A stretch of 64,000 nucleotides of DNA from positions 1-64,000 of the forward strand of contig JBGVKB010000018.1 in the NCBI GenBank assembly GCA_045118955.1, given 5' to 3'. This document shows positions 59,687 to 64,000 of the stretch, in pieces (positions within the stretch are counted from its first letter, which is position 1; each line of letters opens with the position of its first letter). A program made the position numbers and the translations under genes. A model generated the notes under the pieces. It was not told the origin of the DNA. It saw nothing but the letters and a program-made list of their open reading frames with translations, and searched no databases. This DNA comes from SFJ001 sp045118955 (GTDB lineage: Bacteria > Bacillota > Clostridia > Oscillospirales > Ruminococcaceae).

Positions 59687-60025
59687 ATGGATTGCCTGTT
59701 CTGCAAGATCGCGGCCGGCGAGATCCCCTCCAACAAGCTGTTTGAGGACGATCAGCTGCTGGCATTCTACGACATCGACCCTCAGGCCCCTGTGCATTTT
59801 CTGGTCATCCCCAAAAAGCACATCGATTCCGCCGCCGCCCTGACCGAGGAGGACAGCGCCCTGCTGGGCCACGTCTTTGCGGTCATCGCGAAGGTGTGTG
59901 AGGAGCTGGGCTGTGAGAAGGGCTACCGCGTTGTGAGCAACGTGGGCGAGGACGGCGGTCAGACCGTGAAGCACCTGCACTTCCATGTGCTGGCCAAGCG
60001 CAGTCTGGCATGGCCTCCGGGCTGA
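59687..60025 (+). CDS. HIT-family (Hint-type) purine nucleotide hydrolase
   Basis: 112 residues. The HIT motif is KHLHFHVLA, with the preceding GGQTV; CLFCKIAAGEIPS at the N-terminus is typical. Hint-type proteins hydrolyse purine nucleoside phosphoramidates such as aminoacyl-AMPs, which fits the place directly after alaS. ATG at 59687 follows AAAGGAG at nine bases. Confidence 0.93.
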   Translation: MDCLFCKIAAGEIPSNKLFEDDQLLAFYDIDPQAPVHFLVIPKKHIDSAAALTEEDSALLGHVFAVIAKVCEELGCEKGYRVVSNVGEDGGQTVKHLHFHVLAKRSLAWPPG

Positions 60026-60049
60026 TCGCGGGTCAAATAAGGACGTGAC

Positions 60050-60105
60050 GCGGGCGTCAAATGCCCGCCAAAGAGACCGTAGGGCGGGCCGGCGCGGTGT
60101 CGGCC
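60050..60105 (+). other. Leader with mutually exclusive hairpins before the phosphoribosyltransferase gene
   Basis: GCGGGC (60050-60055) can pair with GCCCGC (60063-60068); GCCCGCC (60063-60069) can instead pair with GGCGGGC (60083-60089); and GGCCG (60087-60091) can pair with CGGCC (60101-60105). These are alternatives, as in an attenuator. No poly-T follows. Not a known purine riboswitch. Confidence 0.45.
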
Positions 60106-60139
60106 TTCCCAGCGGCTTTTGAAAAAGGAGTGTTTGAAC

Positions 60140-60676
60140 GTGGAGTTCTATCATCTGGACGTGGCCGGTCTGGGCCGCGAGCTGCCCATCTGCAAGCTGA
60201 ATGAGCATCTGTCCATCGCGGGCTTCATCATGCTGGGCGACCCCGAGCTGTGCGTCGCCTGCGCGGGCGATCTGCTTAAGAAGTGCCCGGAGTTCGACGT
60301 CATTCTGACCGCCGAGGCTAAGGGCATCCCTCTGGCTCACGAGATGGCTCGTCAGAGCGGCAAGCCCTATGTGGTGGCCCGCAAGGGCGTGAAGGCCTAT
60401 ATGCCCGATCCTGTGGTGGTAGAGGATCAGTCCATCACCACCGCCGGCCAGCAGAAGCTGGTGGTGGATCGGGCCGAGCTGGATGCCATGAAGGGCAAGC
60501 GCGTGCTGGTCGTGGACGACGTGATCAGCACCGGCGGTTCGCTGATGGCACTGGAGCACCTGCTGGCTCACACCGAGTGCGAGGTGGTGGGCAAGGCCGC
60601 CGTGCTGGCAGAGGGTGACGCCGCCGAGCGGAAGGACATCGTCTTCCTGGAGCCGCTGCCCCTGTTCTTCCACTAA
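60140..60676 (+). CDS. apt: Adenine-type phosphoribosyltransferase
   Basis: 178 residues from the GTG at 60140 (AAAAGGAG nine bases before; a TTG at 60119 lies too close to the site). Type I PRTase with the PRPP loop VLVVDDVISTGGSL and the purine-binding C-terminal part EPLPLF. It condenses a purine base with PRPP in salvage. The family includes adenine and xanthine enzymes; the substrate is not certain. Confidence 0.82.
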   Translation: MEFYHLDVAGLGRELPICKLNEHLSIAGFIMLGDPELCVACAGDLLKKCPEFDVILTAEAKGIPLAHEMARQSGKPYVVARKGVKAYMPDPVVVEDQSITTAGQQKLVVDRAELDAMKGKRVLVVDDVISTGGSLMALEHLLAHTECEVVGKAAVLAEGDAAERKDIVFLEPLPLFFH

Positions 60677-60679
60677 ATC

Positions 60680-62740
60680 ATGAGCAGACCGCTCGCCTGT
60701 ATTTGCTTTGGCTTTCTGGCGGCGAGGCTGCTGTGCGTTCATGCGCCGCTGGCAGCCCTTTTGCTGCCAGCGGCTTTTTGCGCAATAAGGTTTGTTTTGC
60801 GGCGCATCGACCGCATGGATGACAATACCTCAAGTTCGCTGTTTTTGATTTCAGCCGGCATGGGTGCGGCAGCGCTGCTGAGCCTTTTGCAAATGCAGTG
60901 CTTGGTCGCGCCGCTCACCCGGCAGGCAGGCCGCGAGATCGCCATGACCGTGCGGGTAGAGAGCGTTGGCCCGTCCTATCAGGACGGTATGAACAGCGGC
61001 ATCCTCACGGTGGAAGCGGAGGATGGGGGAGAGGGCGGCTACCGGGTCTACAGCGGGGCGTTTCCCGCCGCAGAGCCGGGCGATCGCTTCCGTGCCCGCT
61101 TTCTGCTGAATGCCATCGGGGACAGCGAGTATCGGCTGGCCGACTATGCCGAGGCGGCCTTTTTGGAGGCAGAGTATCTGGGTGACCATCAGCTGCTGGA
61201 TCGCAGCGAGGGGCTGAAGTATCGGCTGACCCGGCTGAGCCGCGGCATGGCGCGGACGGTGGTACACACTTTGGCGCAGCCCTACGCTGGTCTGGTCGCC
61301 GCCATGAGCATCGGCGATGAATCGTTCCTCACAGAGGAGCTTTCGCTGGTGTTTCGCCGTTCGGGCATCTCCCATTTGCTGGTGGTGTCCGGTCTGCACG
61401 TGACCCTCGCCAGTCGGCTCATCACCGGCCGCCGTGCGCGCAAGGCGCGCTTTCAGCGGCTGCGGGCCGCGCTGTCCATGGTGTTCACCCTGTTTCTCAT
61501 GGGGCTGGTGGGCATGACCCCATCGGTGGTGCGCGCCGGCATTGCCATGATGATCTCGGACATTGGCTGTTTTTGGCTGACCACCGCCGACCCGCTTACC
61601 TCGCTCGGGGTGGCGGGTGTGGTGCTCTGCGCAGCCAACCCCTATGCGGTGTGCGATCTGGGGTTTCAGCTCTCCTTCTGCGCCTGCCTGGGGCTTTGTG
61701 CCTGCGGCTGGCTGATCGGGCGGCTGGAGCACCGCGGAGAAGAGACGTTTCTGCGCTCAGTTTGGTTTGCTCTGCTGAACTGGGTGCTGCCCTCGGTGTT
61801 CGCGGCACTGTTCACCCTGCCGGTGCAGCTTCTGCAAGGGCTGATGATCAGCGGTGCATCCATCGCGGGCAATCTGCTCACCACATGGCTGTCCGGCCCC
61901 ATTACCATACTCGGTCTGCTGGCCTGCGCAGTGGGTCTGCTGCCCGGCAGTGGTGTGGCGGTGAAGCTCCTGCTCCTGCCGGCGGGACTGTGCGCCAAGC
62001 TGCTGGTCGCGCTGGCCCGCAAGGCGGCGGTTCTGCCGTTCGCCGTGCTGCCGCTGCCCAGAGCCTACACTCTGTTTGTACTGTCGCTCCTGACCGCCAT
62101 CGTGCTTCTGTGCCTTCGGTTTGGCCTTGCTCGCTGGCTCGGCGCGCTGCTCCCGGTGACGGTGAGCGCCGCTGTCCTGTTCGGGCTTTGGCTCGGGCGG
62201 GATGTGGTAAGCATCCGTCTGACCGGTGCAGCCAACAATGCCTGCGCGGTGGTCAGTCAAAATGGTGAGGCGCTGGTTTTGTTCCGCGGCGGTGCCGCCA
62301 ACTGGAACCGGGTGCGCCAACAGTTGGCGCAGCTTGGCATCGACCGCCCGGAATTGGTGGTGGATCTGCGGCAAAACCCATCGAATACAGCCCTGTTTGA
62401 CGCGGAGCAGATCGTTCGCGTGGAGGATCTTGCGTCCGGTGAACCCGCCGTGATGCGCTGGCAGGGAATGTACATCACACTTTTGGATCAGAATACAGGG
62501 AATCTCGCCGCACTGGATGCGGACGGGTACCTGATCGCAATGCATACCGGGTCACCGGTGTTTTTCGACACGGTGGCGATCGACCTGCTGCTTGCGCCGA
62601 ACTCGATCCCGCAGGGATTGGAACCGGCGGCGATCTTGACCTGCCGTATCCCGGAGAAAAGCGGAGACGCGGTGGTCTACAGCGGGGCGGCTCCGGTTGC
62701 GGAGCTGCGTCCCGGACGAAGCATTCGCTTTGCGGGATAG
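60680..62740 (+). CDS. comEC: ComEC/Rec2-like DNA channel protein with degenerate C-terminal domain
   Basis: 686 residues with many hydrophobic spans. N-terminal DUF4131-like extracellular domain; competence channel region with SHLLVVSGLHV, GMTPSVVRAGI and DLGFQLSF. The C-terminal domain (about 520-686) has beta-lactamase-fold-like strands but lacks the DVGQGDA and HxHxDH metal motifs of full-length ComEC. It probably carries single-stranded DNA across the membrane during transformation. The ATG has no clear ribosome site and lies three bases after the apt stop, so coupling is likely. comEC-holA order is conserved in Firmicutes. Confidence 0.88.
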   Translation: MSRPLACICFGFLAARLLCVHAPLAALLLPAAFCAIRFVLRRIDRMDDNTSSSLFLISAGMGAAALLSLLQMQCLVAPLTRQAGREIAMTVRVESVGPSYQDGMNSGILTVEAEDGGEGGYRVYSGAFPAAEPGDRFRARFLLNAIGDSEYRLADYAEAAFLEAEYLGDHQLLDRSEGLKYRLTRLSRGMARTVVHTLAQPYAGLVAAMSIGDESFLTEELSLVFRRSGISHLLVVSGLHVTLASRLITGRRARKARFQRLRAALSMVFTLFLMGLVGMTPSVVRAGIAMMISDIGCFWLTTADPLTSLGVAGVVLCAANPYAVCDLGFQLSFCACLGLCACGWLIGRLEHRGEETFLRSVWFALLNWVLPSVFAALFTLPVQLLQGLMISGASIAGNLLTTWLSGPITILGLLACAVGLLPGSGVAVKLLLLPAGLCAKLLVALARKAAVLPFAVLPLPRAYTLFVLSLLTAIVLLCLRFGLARWLGALLPVTVSAAVLFGLWLGRDVVSIRLTGAANNACAVVSQNGEALVLFRGGAANWNRVRQQLAQLGIDRPELVVDLRQNPSNTALFDAEQIVRVEDLASGEPAVMRWQGMYITLLDQNTGNLAALDADGYLIAMHTGSPVFFDTVAIDLLLAPNSIPQGLEPAAILTCRIPEKSGDAVVYSGAAPVAELRPGRSIRFAG

Positions 62741-62793
62741 GGCGAAGACCTGACAAACTTCGGCGGTGAATGAGCCGCAGCTTGAGGTGAAGC

Positions 62794-63813
62794 ATGAGCT
62801 ACGAACCCAAAAAACTGAAGGAAGCGCTGGAAAACGGCTGCCCGGTGTTCTATTTCTATTCCACCGAGGAGTATCTGCTCCAGAGCCATGCCCAAAAAGC
62901 GCTGTCAGTGCTGGAAAAAGAGGACCCCGACATGACCCGCATCGACGGCCCGACCCCCGATGTGGAGGAGATCCTTCTGGCGGCAGGCACGGTGTCCTTT
63001 TTCAGCACCCGGCGAGTGGTATTTCTGCCATTGCTGCGTCCCACCACCTACGCAGAGGAGGATTTCAAGCTGCTTTGTGACGCACTGTCCACCGCGGAAA
63101 ACGCGGTCTTTGTCATCACCTCGCTGTTTGAAGAAAAGCAAAAAAAGGCGAAGCGGGTGACCAAATTCATCGAGCTGTGCGGGAAGCTGGGCTTTGCGGC
63201 CGAGCTGACCCGTTCTTCGCAAAGCGAACTGGTCAAGGAGCTGCAGCGCCGCGCCAAGACCCTCAAGACCGAGCTGCCGGACGCTGCTGCCCGCGCCATG
63301 ATCGAGCGCAGCGGGCAGGATCGGTTCCTGCTGGACAACGAGCTGGACAAGCTGGCGGCGCTCTGCGGCTACACCCGCATCACCGAGGAGCTGGTGGCGC
63401 AGGCCGGGACGCAGAATTTGGACGCAGATGTGTTTGAAATGACCAATCTCATCACCTCTGGGCGCACTGCGGCCGCCTGCCAGAAGCTGAACACACTGTT
63501 GCAAATGCAGAACGAGGCGATTCCCATTACGGCGGCGATGATCGGTGTGTTCACGGATATGTACCGCGTCCGCTGCGGCATGAATGCCGGTCGGTCGTAC
63601 ACTGATGTATACAAGGATTTCAAATACGGCGGCAAGGATTGGCGGCTGAAAAAAGCGGGAGACTCCTCCCGAAGATACAGTATGAGCCAGTTGGCGCGCT
63701 GTCTGGATCTTCTGCAGGAGCTGGATGAAAAGCTGAAAAGCTCCCCCGTGAAGGACGAGATCCTGCTGCAGACCACGGTCTGCCGTCTGGCGGAGATCGG
63801 AGGGCGAAAATGA
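62794..63813 (+). CDS. holA: DNA polymerase III delta subunit
   Basis: 339 residues, the usual length. The N-terminal AAA+-like domain lacks a working P-loop, as expected; VFYFYSTEEYLLQSHAQKAL and NELDKLAALCG are family landmarks. It opens the beta clamp as part of the clamp loader. GAGGTGA precedes the ATG. Its stop overlaps the next gene as ATGA. Confidence 0.93.
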   Translation: MSYEPKKLKEALENGCPVFYFYSTEEYLLQSHAQKALSVLEKEDPDMTRIDGPTPDVEEILLAAGTVSFFSTRRVVFLPLLRPTTYAEEDFKLLCDALSTAENAVFVITSLFEEKQKKAKRVTKFIELCGKLGFAAELTRSSQSELVKELQRRAKTLKTELPDAAARAMIERSGQDRFLLDNELDKLAALCGYTRITEELVAQAGTQNLDADVFEMTNLITSGRTAAACQKLNTLLQMQNEAIPITAAMIGVFTDMYRVRCGMNAGRSYTDVYKDFKYGGKDWRLKKAGDSSRRYSMSQLARCLDLLQELDEKLKSSPVKDEILLQTTVCRLAEIGGRK

Positions 63814-64000
63814 GCGAAAAACTGCGGCTGGAACAGGTCATCCTCGTGGAGGGGCGGTACGATGCAGCCAAGCTGAGCAGTCTGGTGGACGGCCTTATTT
63901 TGATCACCGACGGCTTTGCCATCTACAAGGACAAGGAAAAGCAGGCGCTTTTGAAAGAGCTGGGCCGCCGGCGCGGGGTCATCATCCTCACCGACTCGGA
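63810..64000 (+). CDS. rnmV: Toprim-domain protein, probably ribonuclease M5 (5' part)
   Basis: Starts as ATGA overlap with holA, with GGAGGG upstream, and is cut by the window end after 63 codons. The visible Toprim strand VILVEGRYDAAKLSSLVDG and RGVIILTDS have the acidic residues of the metal site. RNase M5 matures 5S rRNA and is often near rsmA (ksgA). A different small Toprim nuclease cannot be excluded. Confidence 0.8.
   Translation, partial: MSEKLRLEQVILVEGRYDAAKLSSLVDGLILITDGFAIYKDKEKQALLKELGRRRGVIILTDS

Overview
The window is a GC-rich (roughly 60% by eye), densely coding chromosomal segment from a low-level Firmicutes lineage, most likely a member of class Clostridia near the Oscillospiraceae (Faecalibacterium/Gemmiger/Subdoligranulum-like). 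The reasons are the gene order (hprK-murB-rapZ-whiA-dnaE-pfkA; miaB-ricA-like-mutS-mutL-miaA; sepF-ylmH-divIVA-ileS-lspA-rluD; comEC-holA), the strong Shine-Dalgarno sites, an alaS T-box, split transketolase subunits, meso-diaminopimelate dehydrogenase and spore-coat morphogenesis genes. I see no prophage, insertion sequence, CRISPR array or rRNA. One tRNA gene, tRNA-Ala(GGC), is present.

Layout. 1-6.4 kb: the C-terminal end of a cell-wall-anchored pilin-like protein, a fused thioredoxin/thioredoxin reductase, tRNA-Ala, an XPD/DinG-type helicase with an N-terminal PD-(D/E)xK nuclease-like domain coupled by ATGA overlap to a 50-residue membrane protein, and a P-loop ATPase of unknown role. 6.6-16.6 kb: HPr kinase, ROK glucokinase, MurB, RapZ, WhiA, DnaE and PfkA, linking sugar uptake and glycolysis to wall synthesis and replication; the usual yvcK gene between rapZ and whiA is missing. 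16.6-31.8 kb: a pseudouridine synthase, RadC-like protein, UvrB/UvrA, MiaB, a RicA/YlbF-type protein, MutS/MutL and MiaA, which is mainly genome maintenance and tRNA modification. 31.8-40.5 kb: a HlyD-like protein, SepF, YlmH, DivIVA, IleRS, LspA, RluD and a HAD-fold protein whose catalytic residues are lost. 40.5-44.4 kb: split transketolase, then a DnaD-domain protein and a DnaI/DnaC-like helicase loader. 44.4-50 kb (minus strand): AraC regulator, membrane-anchored binding protein, RlmD-type methyltransferase, PatB-type aminotransferase, then Ddh. 50.1-56.6 kb: galactokinase, then a sporulation block of a SipL-like SPOCS/LysM protein, SpoIVA and a penicillin-binding protein. 56.6-64 kb: T-box-controlled alaS, HIT protein, phosphoribosyltransferase, a ComEC-like channel without its nuclease-like motif, HolA and the start of a Toprim protein (RNase M5-like).

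Most genes sit in tight co-directional runs with 4-20 base overlaps or gaps. Clear sigma-A-type promoters with 16-18 base spacers can be read in front of tRNA-Ala, hprK, pfkA, uvrB, miaB, sepF, galactokinase and alaS, and bidirectional hairpin terminators separate convergent genes. Points most worth checking are the SipL-SpoIVA-PBP linkage, the Trx(CPHC)-TrxR fusion, the HAD pseudo-enzyme, the altered IleRS signature motifs, the 20-base-period direct repeats in front of pfkA, and several unexplained palindromes next to promoters.
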